From Triticum aestivum (Eukaryota > Streptophyta > Magnoliopsida > Poales > Poaceae), in contig NC_057814.1 of assembly GCF_018294505.1 (NCBI RefSeq), positions 299,622,935 to 299,686,934 on the forward strand: DNA of 64,000 nt. Reading direction: 5' to 3'. The notes below the pieces were generated by a model that did not search any database, had not been told where the DNA came from, and saw only the letters and a list, made by a program, of their open reading frames with translations. This document shows positions 1 to 11,541 of this stretch, piece by piece (positions within the stretch are counted from its first letter, which is position 1; each line of letters begins with the position of its first letter). A program made the translations under genes and the position numbers.

Positions 1-302
1 CGGTCGAGGAACTTCTTGGCAGCTTCCTTCTTCATGCGCGGGCGCCGGACGCAGCGGATCGCGTCGCGGAACGCACGCCTCGGCGCCAAGGCGCCATCTT
101 GGGGCAAAGGTGGCGGAGGTGCTCTGTGAGCTACGTCGCCTGTACCTGGCGAAGCATGAGGCGGAGAGAGGTATGGCGCAGGGGAGCCCCCTGCGCCGCG
201 GACGAGCTAGGCGATGCGGTCGATCCAGTCCTCGTAGAGGTTGTCGACCGGGCGGTAGCGCAGGAGCTCGTGCGCCAAGAGGAGTGCGGCCCGTGCGTCC
301 AT
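1..302 (-). pseudogene. Gypsy gag N-terminus, broken, runs off left edge
   Basis: On the minus strand an ATG at 302 opens a reading frame (Met-Asp-Ala-Arg...) just inside an LTR, the position of gag in a Gypsy retrotransposon. The stretch is very GC-rich and coding-like. It includes a hydrophobic run followed by a YRPVDNLYEDW motif that looks like an N-terminal gag segment. The frame stops at 207 (TAG), and only broken coding-like sequence continues to the window edge. Gag would form the virus-like particle. The orientation agrees with the adjoining LTR, so this is the 5' part of one element whose pol lies left of the window. No recognisable gag core domain is present, so the identification rests mainly on position. 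Confidence 0.5.
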
Positions 303-454
303 GGGAGCGCGACGAGCGTGGGACGAGGAGCCGGCCGGGGTCAGCGATGGAGTGGCGGTGTGGCCGTCCTGCCGCACTGAGGGGTGCAGCGAGGACGCTT
401 GCCGCTCGTTCCCCGCCGGGCCGGTAGCGGCGTTGGCGGCAGGAGACGGAACGA

Positions 455-1332
455 TCTCGGGTTCTGGCAAAACCCTTAAGGTTCAAACACTGGGGTGCGC
501 GCGAAGATTTCCTCCCTACCTATCTACGCCCTAGTTCGCTAAGATCTCGCGGAGGAACTCGACGAACTCGCAACACAAAGACACAAGATTTATACTGGTT
601 CGTGCCACCGTTGTGGTGTAATACCCTAATCCAGTGTGGTGGTGGTGGATTGCCTCTTGGGCTGATGATGAACAGTTACAAGGAGAAGAACAACCTCCAG
701 AGGTTGAGGTGTTCTTGTGCTCGGTGTGTGGCTAAGGAATGGCTCTAGATCAGATGCCTCTACTATGGTGGCTAGTTCTACTTATATAGGCCCTGGTCCT
801 CTCCCCAAATATTGAGCGGGACGGGAGCCAACAATGGCCAATTTCAAAGGGGACAGCTAGTACAACTTATCCTAACAAAAGCGGTCTTCGCCTGCGAAAG
901 GCTCTGGTGATGACGTCGTCTTGGGCTCCGGGGTGACCTCCGTCCTGGCGTCCTGCTGGTCTTGGTCTCGTTGCACCGATATGGAAACCTTTGCTTAATG
1001 CCTCGGTACTCCGCGCCTGCGCTTGCCCCCTTAGCACCAAAGAGGAAACAAGGACGCTGCGCGCACTGGCGCCCGCCTGATCCTGATCGTCATGGATCAC
1101 GTCATGAGAGCCTCGCGAGGTTTGCCCTGCCTTGATTTCTCAGCTCCTCACGAGGCAGCCCGGTGAGGCCGCTCATGAGGAGGTCTTGCGTCATCCGCCT
1201 CGCGAGGCTTGGCCCCTCGCAAGGGTCTTGAATGCCTCATTGATGAAGATGGGCCGTACGGGCCTGCAGCATGGTCGCGCCGTGGGCCGCAGGCAGGCAA
1301 GTCTGGGGACCCCCGTTCCCAGAACACCGACA
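455..1332 (-). mobile_element. Gypsy LTR, family L copy 1 (minus)
   Basis: Read on the minus strand it begins TGTCGGTGTTCTGGGAACGG at 1332 and matches the two plus-strand copies at 5884 and 8895 along its length. A TATA-like box on the minus strand lies at 781-790. The 3' end near 455 is less certain, because the terminal bases differ from the CATCCAACA end of the 8895 copy. Gag-like sequence follows directly, so this is a 5' LTR and not a solo LTR. A primer-binding site could not be recognised. Confidence 0.7.
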
Positions 1333-2035
1333 GTGATGCTCTATATGTGCAACTATTTACTATGCTGTACATTTTTATCAATCCAGTTTTAAACATACCG
1401 ATAGGAATGCATATATTTGCTTGTTGTTAAGACTATTATAGCTATCGTATGCCTCTTTTAAAGTTTTTTGATTGTTTGGTTGTTTGTAGTTAGCATATGT
1501 CTAGTTTCAAATGCTATCTTTGGTTATTCGTAGTATGACTTGTTTATTCCAGTTATTCACAACATGATGTTCTATATGTGCAAGTATGAACTATGTAGTT
1601 CAATTTCATCAATACTAGTTTCAACAATACCACTATGAATGACTACATTTGGTTGTTGCATCTTGTAGTTAACACGCCTTTCCATTTTTATTTAGTAATA
1701 ACCATTGTACTTAGACCGACACAATACCAGTTTGAATGACTATGTTTGCTTGCTGTTAAATGTTAGGCCTATTGCAGTTAACACACCTTTCCACTTGTTT
1801 TGCTTTACTAGCGTGCTTAAACCTGCACACTCAAGCTATCTTTTGCAGATTATTTTGTCTGCCAAGGATATATTTGGTTGATGTTTAGCCTGTTGTGCTT
1901 AACATGTGTTTCGATGTACTTACACGGGACAATTTTGGGATCGACTGTTGTTTTCCATCAAGGTTAGTTTCATCCCATGGCTTATATAAACTCACTATTC
2001 AAGATATCAGTAGTTGGTACCATATAGGCCGGGGG
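1333..2035. other. AT-rich spacer with imperfect internal repeats
   Basis: No gene seen. Phrases such as TTAACACGCCTTTCCA (1668) and TTAACACACCTTTCCA (1778) recur, together with repeated 'tttgcttgttgtta' and 'ctatatgtgcaa' motifs. It resembles the noncoding interior of a transposon and probably belongs with the CACTA-like end at 4002. Confidence 0.4.
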
Positions 2036-2042
2036 AACAACG

Positions 2043-2117
<75 letters not shown>

Positions 2118-2128
2118 ACAACAACAAC
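2036..2128. repeat. (CAA)n microsatellite
   Basis: An almost uninterrupted CAA/AAC trinucleotide run of about 90 bp with two small interruptions. It produces a polyasparagine reading frame that is not a gene. Confidence 0.97.
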
Positions 2129-2139
2129 GCCCCTGTTTG

Positions 2140-2398
2140 GATATTCTAACTTAGCTAGAGGTTAGAGTTAGTTTCTAGCTCATGACTAACCCTGAACTAA
2201 CTCTAGCCAAAGAGGTGTTTGGATGACAGGGTTGGATTGACAATAAATGCACTAGGAGAACTAGCTCCAATTAGCACCTCTTGGGTGGGATAGTTTTTTT
2301 GGGTGGGTTATATGCAACTAGCTCAAACTATCCCTCATGTTTGGATATACTTTAGGGCTATTTGAGCCCAAACTAGCTCAAACTAACTCTAACCCATG
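2140..2398. repeat. MITE-like inverted-repeat element
   Basis: The stretch opens with 'tgtttggatattctaac' and 'aggttagagttagttt'. It closes with 'aaactaactctaacccatgg', which is the inverse of the opening. The interior has further TTTGGAT/ATCCAAA-like phrases. This is the look of a small non-autonomous DNA transposon, but no clean target duplication was found. Confidence 0.4.
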
Positions 2399-2445
2399 GA
2401 TACAGCAGCAGTTAATCAGCCGATAATTTGTAATAATGCAATAAA

Positions 2446-2535
2446 CTCCCTCCGGCCCATAATATAAGATGTTAATTCATCTAATATGTGAGTATATTGG
2501 ATGTTATAAGATATTATAAAAGAGTGGTGTACTAC
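2446..2535. repeat. degenerate Stowaway-like MITE fragment
   Basis: Begins CTCCCTCCGGCCCATAATAT, the usual start of Mariner/Stowaway MITEs in grasses, followed by ATATAAG-type phrases. The opposite inverted repeat is missing, so only part remains. Confidence 0.4.
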
Positions 2536-2695
2536 ATCATTGTGCAATTGTTGTTTAGCTTCTAATATTAACTTGATGCTTTTAGGCACATATGTCATTG
2601 CTAAAGATCCGCGCTTCGACCATTTCTGCGTATGGGGCAATGAGATATTGATGAACTAGCATCAAGTGAGGAAGCTGATAAAGATTGTTAGTAAA

Positions 2696-3109
2696 ATGGG
2701 TCAAAAAATGGCATTTAAACTATTTGTTTACACTTTATCCAAGACAACAGCGAACTGCGGGATGGTAAGTAAGAACTCTACAGCCTTCTTTTTACTGCCC
2801 TTAATGAGTTGTGTTAGATGACAATGTCTAAATCTTTTTCCTTTGCAGTGGTTCCCAAAGCACTTTACTCAAGATTACCTCTCAATCTACATGATTGGTG
2901 GGCATGTAAAGGTTAGAGTATTTCTACCAGAACACGATGATTATCTAGATGTTTTCATGACAACAGTGAAGGATGGGCGGTCGGCCATCACAACGGGTTG
3001 GACTAGAGTCGTGCATGCCTCCTGCATGGAGGAGGGAACAATATGGGCATTCTGCTTCACCTTGTTCAGCAACCAGAATGTATTTCGCCTCTTTATTTAC
3101 CGTCTTTAA
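2696..3109 (+). pseudogene. B3 DNA-binding domain gene fragment, two exons
   Basis: Exon 1 reads from an ATG at 2696 to 2764. The intron at 2765-2848 has a strong donor (GTAAGT) and a pyrimidine-rich acceptor ending TTTGCAG. Exon 2 runs 2849-3109 to a TAA. Splicing is in phase. The exon 2 product starts WFPKHF and later has GWTRVVHASCMEEGTIWAF, matching the end of a plant B3 domain (G-W-x-x-F/V-V ... L/M-x-E-G-D/T). B3 proteins are nuclear transcription factors. Only about one domain remains and the N-terminal part is weak, so this is probably a gene fragment carried by the CACTA-like element around it. It could be a diverged stand-alone B3 gene, but the short length argues against that. Confidence 0.5.
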
Positions 3110-3239
3110 TTGTACAAGTATACAACTATGGTTCATCATTCTTTATTTGGTGCTTATGTATTTCTTGAACATATGTACCAATGAATCGAATATTGCATTG
3201 GTTATTTGAACCTGATGGATATGAATAAAGCTATAGCAT

Positions 3240-4002
3240 ACTTTCAAATTCAAATCTGGTACAATTTGAAATAGAAACAATTAAATTACGGTCTGCAGGT
3301 CGTTACGGCGCACATGGTCGATAAAACACAAAAGTTTGTGATATACACCATAATCCGACACGGTTCACAGAGAGGAAACGTGTGCAAGCATGCACACAGT
3401 TGCCATTACCAAAGAATGTGTGATGTCAGACAATATCACAAGCGGTGCAGAAAAACTAAACGTTTGTGATAGTTGCATTATTGTACATGATTTGCAACCA
3501 TGAACTGTTTCTGCTGTGGTACAATCGTAAACGTTGCACCACAGAATAGCGTGTGCGATAGTTGTGATGTACGATGATGTTATGATGGTCCGACATTTCG
3601 TAATCCTATCCGACACTCGTACGACGATTAGCTAATCTTCTTAATTAGTTATCGCATACGGTTTGGGTAAAGTGAACATGCGTGATTGTCTGCTTATCAT
3701 ACACGTTCTATAATTGTGAACCGTTTGTGATGGGCCGCGCATCATGAACGTAGCACCACAGATACCGACTGTGATGGCAATGCAAGCACAAATGAGTTGC
3801 AAGGATGGCGCGTTTGGGATATTCGAGATACCCGAAATAGCTTTATATGGACAAATGTATGCATCATGGCTCCCTATCCCCGACGGTTTTTGGGTCGTGT
3901 GGGAGGGATCCCCCTGTCGCAGTCACTCACTTGGCGACGGTTCCAAATGCCATCGTGGAAAGGGGTTAAAAACCGTTTGTATAGCAACTCGATGTACCAG
4001 TG
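3240..4002 (-). mobile_element. CACTA-like transposon terminus
   Basis: On the minus strand the end reads CACTGGTACATCGAGTTGCT from 4002, the CACTG/CACTA start of this superfamily. Subterminal phrases such as 'cgtttgtgatag', 'accgtttgtgatggg' and 'ccgacacggttc' recur irregularly over about 700 bp, as in CACTA subterminal arrays. The other terminus is not in view and may lie left of the LTR at 455-1332. The flank beyond 4002 is Athila-type gag sequence, so the element probably sits in that gag. Confidence 0.6.
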
Positions 4003-5095
4003 AGGTTTTCAATGCTATGGTTGAAGAAAAATTGCTCAAGATTGATGATTTGGCTAGGAACGTTGACAGAATTTCTCTTGAGATTGAATCTTTGAATATT
4101 AGATCTATGCCACCCAACCATGATATTAATGAATCTCTTAAAGCTATTAAAATTTCTATTGATGAATGTAAAGAAAGAACCGCAAGGATGCGTGCTAAGC
4201 TAGATTGGTTTGCAAAAGCGTGTTCTTCCAGTTTTTGCGAAAAATAATGATGAAGATCTTAAAGTGATTGGTGTGACTCCTATTGAATCTTTGTTTTCTA
4301 ATATAAATCTTGATAAAGATGGGACTGGAGATGAGTCAACTTTAGTTAGAAGGTGTCCTAATGATTTGGAGTTTAAAGATCTTAATGAAACAATTTAGAA
4401 GTGGGATTGGAGAGGTCAAAACTTTAAGTAGCGATGAACCCACTCTTTTGGATTTCAAGGATTTTAATTATGATAATTGTTCTTTAATAGATTTTATTTC
4501 CTTGTTGCAATCCATATTAAATTCACCTCATGCTTATAATCAAAATAAAGCTTTTACTAAACATATCGTTGATGCTATGATGAAATCTTTTGAAGAAAAA
4601 CTTGAGTTGGAAGTTTTGATACCTAGAAAGCTTAATGATGAGTGGGAACCTACTATTAAGATTAATATTAAAGATTATGAGTGCAATGCTTTGTGTGATT
4701 TGGGTGCTAGTGTTTCCACTATTCCGAAAACTTTATGTGATGTGCTCGGTTTCCATAAACTTCATGATTGTTCTTTGAATTTGCATCTAGCGGATTCTAC
4801 TATTAAGAAACCTATGGCAAGGGTTAACGATGTTCTTATTGTTGCAAAAACGAATTATGTGCCTGTAGATTTCATTGTGCCTGATATAGATTGCAATTCT
4901 GCATGTCCTATTATTCTCGGTAGGCCATTCCTTAGAACGATTGTTGCAATTATTGATATGAAAGAAGGAAACATTAGATTTCAGTTTCGGGTAAGGAAGG
5001 GCATCGAACACTTTCCAAGAAAGAAAATTAAGTTGCCATATGAATCTATTATGAGGGCTACTTATGGATTGCATACCAAAGCTGACAATACCTAG
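4003..5095 (+). pseudogene. Athila-type gag/retropepsin remnant
   Basis: Three overlapping frames (to 4247, 4210-4398, 4361-5095) make up a decayed Gag-Pro polyprotein. The first part is charged and probably helical. The last part is an aspartic protease (retropepsin) segment: the motif CDLGASVSTIP at about residues 118-128 of the 4361 frame replaces the usual D-T/S-G with D-L-G, and ILGRPFL follows about 70 residues later. The protease would process Gag-Pol in the particle. The N-terminal half of gag is gone, cut at the CACTA-like end at 4002. At least two frame changes and an apparent internal deletion near 4355 make it non-functional. No reverse transcriptase follows, so the element was non-autonomous. 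Confidence 0.75.
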
Positions 5096-5883
5096 ATCTA
5101 AGTTTTATGCCTAGCTAGGGGTGTTAAATAATAGCGCTTCTTGGGAGGCAACCCAATTTAATTGTGTTTTTTGTTTTTGGTTCTGTTTTTAAATAAATAA
5201 AAATTATTACCTCTGTAGTAATTGTGTTTTGATGTTTTAATTAGTTTTTGAGCCAAGCAAGACCTTTGGGATGGTCTATGCTGATAGTTGATTTGATCTT
5301 GCTGAAAAACAGAAACTTATGTGCTCATTGACAGAATTTTAAAAAAATCACAGAAGCGTGATTTTGATCTGAATGTTTTACACAAGATTGATATAAAATT
5401 TTCCTAGATTGTCCTAATTGTTCAGAATTATTGGAGTTACAGAAGTATACGAAGTTTTCAGATTGCTACAGACTGTTCTGTTTTTGACAGGTTCAGATTT
5501 CTATGTGTTGTTTCTTATTTTGATGAATCTATGGGTAGTATCAGGGGTATGAACCATGGAGAAGTTGGAATACAGTAGATATAACACCAATATAAATTTA
5601 GAATGAGTTCACAACAGTACCTAAAGTGGTGGTTTATTTTATTATACTAACGGATCTCATGAGTTTTCTTTTGAGTTTTGTGTTGTGAAGTTTTCAAGTT
5701 TTGGGTAATGATTTGATGGACTATGGAATAAGGAGTCGCAAGAGCCTAAGCTTGGGGATGCCCAAGGCACCCCAAGGTAATAGTGAAGGACAACCAAGCA
5801 TCTAAGCTTGGGGATGCCCAGCCAGATGGCATCCCCTCATTCGTCTTTGTTTCATCGGTAAATTTACTTGATATTGACCACAT
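5096..5883 (+). other. internal noncoding region of the Athila-type element
   Basis: No gene. A near-repeat of 'taagcttggggatgccca' occurs at about 5750 and 5805. These phrases are typical of the long 3' noncoding region of wheat Athila-type Gypsy elements (from memory of such families). Confidence 0.55.
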
Positions 5884-6765
5884 TGTCGGCGTTCTGGGAA
5901 TGGGGGTACCTAGACTTGCCTGCCTGCGGCCCACCGCGTGGCTCTGTCGATGGCCTGGTATGGCCCATTTCAGCATCAACAATAGAAGACCATCACGAGG
6001 GGCCAAGCCTCACGAGGCAGACAACGCTAATACCTCTAGAAGGAGCGGCCTCCTCAGGCTGGCTCCCGAGGAGCGGAGATCTCTATGCAAGCCCTCACCT
6101 CGTGATGTTTAGATGACGCAAGCCGTGACCACCAAAGCCAGGCGGGCGCCAGCGGGCGCAGTACAACAGTTTCCTCTTTGGTGCTAAAGAAGCAAGCGCA
6201 GGCGCGGAGTCCCGAGGAATCAGCCAAAGGTTTCCATTTCAATGCAACAAGACCAAGACCACCAGGAGGGCATGATGGAGGACATCGCCGAGCCCACCAC
6301 GATGTCACGACCAGAAGCTTTGCAGGCAAAGACCACCTTTCGTCAGGATAAGATGTACTAGTTTTCTCCCTTCGAATTTGGCCGTTGTGGGATCCCTTCC
6401 CGCCTCCATTTTGGGGGAAGAGGACCAAGGCCACTTTAAATAGAGCCTACCCACCACCGTAGAAGGGGATCGGATCATTGAGATCATCTTATCCCTCACC
6501 AGCTCAAGAACACACCACCTGAGGTTGTTCTTCCACTGTACTGGTTCATCCTCAGCCCACCTCGAGGCCAATCCACCACAAAGCAGGAGTAGGGTTTTAC
6601 ACCGGAAGGTGGCCCGAACCTTGGTAAACTGATGTGTCCCATTTCCTTCCAGTTCATTGAGCTAGGCCGTGAGATCGACGAGTAGGCAGACTGGGGAGGT
6701 TGAGTTCTTCGCACGCACCCCAGAGTCCGAATCTATCCAGGGTCTACGAAGCCCGGAATCCGACA
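5884..6765 (+). mobile_element. solo LTR, family L copy 2
   Basis: Runs from TGTCGGCGTTCTGGGAATGG to ...CCGACA (882 bp). It is flanked by CACAT (5879-5883) and CGCAT (6766-6770), a 5-bp target duplication with one transition. It aligns with the copy at 8895-9789 and, inverted, with 455-1332. There is no internal domain, so it is a solo LTR left by LTR-LTR recombination. It interrupts the noncoding part of the Athila-type element. Confidence 0.88.
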
Positions 6766-6770
6766 CGCAT

Positions 6771-8787
6771 GATATGTGTTTTGCTTGGAGCGTCTTGTAT
6801 GATATGAGTCTTTGCTTTTTAGTTTGCCACAATCATCCTTGCTTTACACACCTTTTCAGAGGGACGCGCATGAATCATGAATTTATTAGAATACTCTATG
6901 TGCTTCAATTACATCTTTTGAGCTAGGTAGTTTGCTGTAGTGCTTCACTTATATATTTTTAGAGCACGGTGGTGGTTTTATTTTATAGAAATTGTTGAAC
7001 TCTCATGCTTCACTTATATTATTTTGGGAGTCTTTAAACAACATGGTAATTTTTCTTAGGTTGTGAATTTAGTCCTAATATGATAGGCCTCCAAGAGGGA
7101 TATAATAAAAACTTTCGTATAAAGAGCATTGAATACTATGAGAAGTTTGATTCCTTGCAATTGTTTTGAGATAGAAAGATGGTGATATTCGAGTCATGCT
7201 AGTGGGTAATTGTGGATTGGTATACATACTTGTGTTAAAGTTTTTGATTCCTGTAGCATGCACGTATGGTGAACCGTTATGCGATGAAGTCGGAGCATGA
7301 TTTATTTTTTGATTGTCTTCCTTATGAGTGGCTGTCGGGGATGAGCGATTGTATTTTCCTACCAATCTATCCCCCTAGGAGCATGCGTGTAGTACTTCGT
7401 TTTGACGACTAATAAATTTTAGCAATAAGTATGTGAGTTCTTTATGACTAATGTTGAGTCCATGGATTACACGCACTCTCACCCTTCCATCATTGCTAGC
7501 CTCTCTAGTACCGCGCAACTCCCGCTAGTGCATGACACCCACCATATACCTTCCTCAAAACAGCCACCATACCTACCTATTATGGCATTTCCATAGCCAT
7601 TCCGAGATATAATGCCATGCAACTTCCACTATTGCGTTTTATTATGACACATATCATTATTGCCATATTGCTTTGCATGACCATGTAGTTGGCATAGTAT
7701 TTGTGGCAAGGCCGCCATTCATATTTTTTATACATGTCACTCTTCATCATTGCACATCCCGGTACACCGCCGGAGGCATTCATATAGAGTCATATTTTGT
7801 TCTAGTATCGAGTTGTAATTCTTGAGTTGTAAGTAAATAAAAGTGTGATGATCATCATTATTAGAGCATTGTCCCATATGAGGAAAGGATGATGGAAGCT
7901 ATGATTCCCTCACAAGTTGGGATGAGTCTCCGGACTTCATAAAAAATAAAAGAGGCCAAAGAAACCCAAATGAAAAAATGAAAAAAAGAGAGAAAAAGAG
8001 AGAAGGGACAATGTTACTATTCTTTTTCCACACTTGTGCTTCAAAGTAGCACCATGATCTTCATGATAGAGAGTCTCCTATGTTGTCACTTTCATATTGT
8101 AGTGGGAATTTTTCATTATAAGAACTTGGCTTGTATATTCCAATGATGGGCTTCCTCAATTGCTCTAGGTCTTCGTGAGGAAGCAAGTTGGATGCACACC
8201 CACTTAGTTTCTTTTTGAGCTTTCATACACTTATAGCTCTAGTGCATCTGTTGCATGGCAATCTCTACTCAATCACATTGATATCTATTGATGGGCATCT
8301 CCATAGCCAGTTAATACGCCTACTTGATGTGAGACTTGCTCCTTCTTTTTTGTATTCTCCACAACCACCATATTCTATTCCACCTATAGTGTTATATCAA
8401 TGGCTCACGCTCATGTATTGCGTGAAAGTTGAAAAAGTTTGAGAACACCAAAAGTATGAAACAATTGCTTGACTTGTCATCATGGTTGTGCATGATGAAA
8501 TACTTTGTGTGATGAAGATGGAGCATAGCGAGACTATACGATTTTGTAGGGATAACTTTCTTTTGCCATGTTATTTTGAGAAGACATAATTTCTTTATTA
8601 GTATGCTTGAAGTATTATTGTTTTTATGTCAATATCAAAATTTTGTTTTGAATCTAATGGATCTGAGTATCATGCCACAATAAAGACGATTACATTGATA
8701 ACTATGTTAGGTAGCATTCCACATCAAAAAATTTGTTTTTATCATTTACCTACTAGAGGACGAGCAGGAACTAAGTTTGGGGATGCT
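6771..8787 (+). other. 3' noncoding region of Athila-type element with polypurine tract
   Basis: No convincing gene: reading frames are short and not coding-like. A purine-rich AAAGAGAGAAAAAGAGAGAA stretch lies near 7984-8008. The sequence GGAACTAAGTTTGGGGATGC directly before 8788 is the likely polypurine tract that primes plus-strand synthesis. This fixes the element on the plus strand and makes the following LTR the 3' LTR. Confidence 0.65.
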
Positions 8788-11268
8788 TGAGACGTCTCCA
8801 ATGTATATATTATTTTTTATTGTTCCATGCTATTATATTATCTATTTTCAATGTTTTATATGCATTAATATGCTATTTATATTAGTTTTGGGACTGTCGG
8901 CGTTCTGGGAACGGGGGTCCCCAGACTTGCCTGCCTGCGGCCCACGGCGTGACTAAGTCAGCAGGCCGTACGGCCCATCTTCATCAACAAGGCATCCAAG
9001 ACCCTCGTGAGGGGCCAAGCCTCGCGAGGCGGGCGACGCAAGACCTCCTCAGGAGTGGCCTAGTCAGGCAGGCTCACGAGGAGCGGAGATATCAAGGCGG
9101 GGCAAACCTCACGAGGCTCTCATGACGTGAGCTATGACGATCGACGCCAGGCGGGCGCCAGCATGCGTAGCGTCCTTGTTTCCTCTTTGGTGCTAAGGAG
9201 GCCAGTGCAGGCGAGGAGTATTGAGGCATCAGGCAAAGGTTGCTATATCGGTGCAACGAGACCAAGACCAGGAGGACGACAAGACGGAGGTCATCGTGGA
9301 GCCCAGGACGGCGTCACCACCAGAGCCTTTCGCAGGCGAAGACCACTTTTGTCAGGATAGCTTGTACTAGTTGTCCCCCTTCAAATTTGCCCGCCGTTGC
9401 TGGCTCCCTTCCCGCTCAACATTTGGGAAGAGGACCAGGGCCTATATAAGTAGAGCTAGCCACCACAGTAGGGGGATCGAGCAGTTCACCCGGCTCTCAC
9501 ACGCTAAGGCACTAAGCACAAGAACACCTCAATCTCAGGAGGCTGTTCTTCCCTCTGTACTGTTCATCACTAGCCCAAGAGGCAATCCACCACCACCACA
9601 CTGGAGTAGGGTATTACACCACAACGGTGGCCCGAACCAGTATAAATCTCGTGTCTCCTTGTGCTGTGAGTTCGTCGAGTTCGTCCGCGAGATCTTAGCG
9701 AGCTAGGGCGTAGATCGGTCGGAGGGAAAGACTCTGAGCCCACCCAAGTGTTCGAACCTTCAGGGTTTGCCGGAACCCCACATCCAACAGGGACTAACCT
9801 ATTAACCTAGAGCCAGTGCCGGTTTCTATTTTTTCCTTGTTTTTCAGTATTACAGAAAAGGAATACCAAACGGACTCCAAACAGAATAAAACTTTCGCGA
9901 TGGTTTTTCCTGGACCAGAAGACACCCGTAGGACATGGAGAGGGGGTCAGAGGAGTCCCAAGGGGCCCACAAACCCTCAGGGCGCGCCTTAGGGGGGCGC
10001 GCCCCTGGCTTGTGGACACCTCGGGAGTCCTCCAACCCTAATGTTTGCACTAGAAATTCCCAAATATTCCCAAACCACTAGAAACATCCACCAAAAGTAT
10101 TTCCACCGCCGCAAGCCTCTGTTCCCATGAGATCCCATCTTGGGGCCTTTTCCGGCACCCTGCCGGAGGGGGGATTCGATAATGGAGGGCATCTACATCA
10201 ACCTTGTTGCCCTTTCAATGAAGCGTGAGTAGTTTACCATAGACCTACAAGTCCATAGCGAGTAGCTAGATGGCTTTTTCTCTCTCTTTGATCTTCAATA
10301 CAATGTGATCCTCAATGTTCTTGGAGTTCTATCCGATGTAATATTCTTTTGCGGCGTGCTTGTCGAGATCCGGCGAATTGTGGATTTATGATCAGATTAT
10401 CTATGAATATTATTTGAGTCTTTTCTGAAATCTTTTATGCATGATTAAATATCTTTGTATTTCTCTTCTAATTATTGGTTTGGTTTGGCCAACTAGATTG
10501 GTATTTCTTGCAATGGGAGAGTTGCTTAGTTTTGGGTTCAATCTTGCGGTGTCCTGACCTAGTGACATAGTAGGGGTAGCGAGGCACATATTGTATTGTT
10601 GCCATCAAGGGTAAAAACATGGGGTTTTCATCATATTGCTTGAGTTTATCCCTCTACATCATATCATCATACTTAAGGCGTTACTCCGTTCTTATGAACT
10701 TAATGCTCTAGACACATGCTAGATAGCGGTCGATGTGTGGAGTAATTGTAGTAGATGCAGGCAGGAGTCGGTCTACTTGACACGAACATGATGCCTATAT
10801 TCATGATCATTGCCTTGGATATCGTCATAACTTTGCGCTTTTCTATCAATTGCTCGACAGTAATTTTTTTACCCACCGTATGTTTTCTTTCAAGAGAGAA
10901 GCCTCTAGTGAAACCTATGGCCCCGGGATCTATTTTCCATCATATATTTTCAGATCTATAAACAAAAAAACCCAAAAATACCTTGCTGCAATTTATTTAT
11001 ATTTACTTTAGTTTGCCTTTTTATTTATCTTTTATACCCATCTCTTTTAGATCTCACTCTTGTTCGTGACCGTGAAGGGACTAACAACCCATTTTTCGCG
11101 TTGTGTGCAAGTGTTTGCTAGTTTGTGCAGGTGCATAGATTGGAGAATTGCTTGTGCCTCCTACTAGATTGATACCTTGGTTCTTAACGGAGGGAATACT
11201 TATCTCTACCTTGCTGCATCACCCTTTCCTCTTCAAGGGAAAAATCAATGCAAGCTCAAGAAGTAGCA
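8788..11268 (+). mobile_element. 3' LTR of the Athila-type element, interrupted
   Basis: Starts TGAGACGTCTCCAATG after a polypurine tract and ends CTCAAGAAGTAGCA at 11268. Without the 900 bp of inserted solo LTR plus target duplication it is about 1.58 kb. Its first roughly 1.2 kb is clearly related to the solo LTR at 47404, but the 3' ends differ. Sequence beyond 11268 is the pol end of another Gypsy element, so this element had inserted there. Its own 5' LTR is missing from the window. Confidence 0.82.
8895..9789 (+). mobile_element. solo LTR, family L copy 3
   Basis: Begins TGTCGGCGTTCTGGGAACGG and ends CCCACATCCAACA (895 bp). It is flanked by a perfect 5-bp target duplication GGGAC (8890-8894 and 9790-9794). 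A TATA-like CTATATAAGTAGAG lies at about 9442. It splits the LTR at 8788-11268, and removing it rejoins 'ttttgggac' to 'taacctatta', the same phrase seen uninterrupted near 47503. Confidence 0.95.
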
Positions 11269-11541
11269 GAGCACAACATAGCTCGGGCCTGCTCTACCTT
11301 TTACCAACAGCAGGCTTGGCGCTAGCAGAGTAGGGAAGTTCGGGCGAAAGCATATAATGTGGGCGAACTCGGTCAGCGCCTGCCGGAGAAGCAAAAGAAT
11401 AAGCTATAACCCAAATGGGAGGGCCCCTTCATAGTTGATCAAGTGCTCACAGGAGGAGCGTATCTTCTCCGCAACCCAATGGAGAATCGCCTTGAACCAA
11501 ACCCATGGGATGCAGCTCGGCTTCGGCGCTTCTACGGCTAG
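11269..11541 (+). pseudogene. Tat-type Gypsy pol, integrase C-terminal end
   Basis: One frame over about 11350-11541 reads KWEGPF, then VLTGGAYLLR, and ends RLRRFYG-stop (TAG 11539-11541). This is the usual C-terminal end of integrase in Tat/RIRE2-like Gypsy elements. One in-frame TAA lies shortly before KWEGPF, and the remainder is lost at the LTR junction at 11268. Integrase inserts the cDNA into chromosomal DNA. This is the surviving 3' end of pol, fixes the host element on the plus strand, and puts the antisense ORF at 12.4-13.85 kb downstream of pol. Confidence 0.75.

Noticed and set aside
1895..2149. polyasparagine frame
   Set aside because: Produced by the (CAA)n microsatellite.
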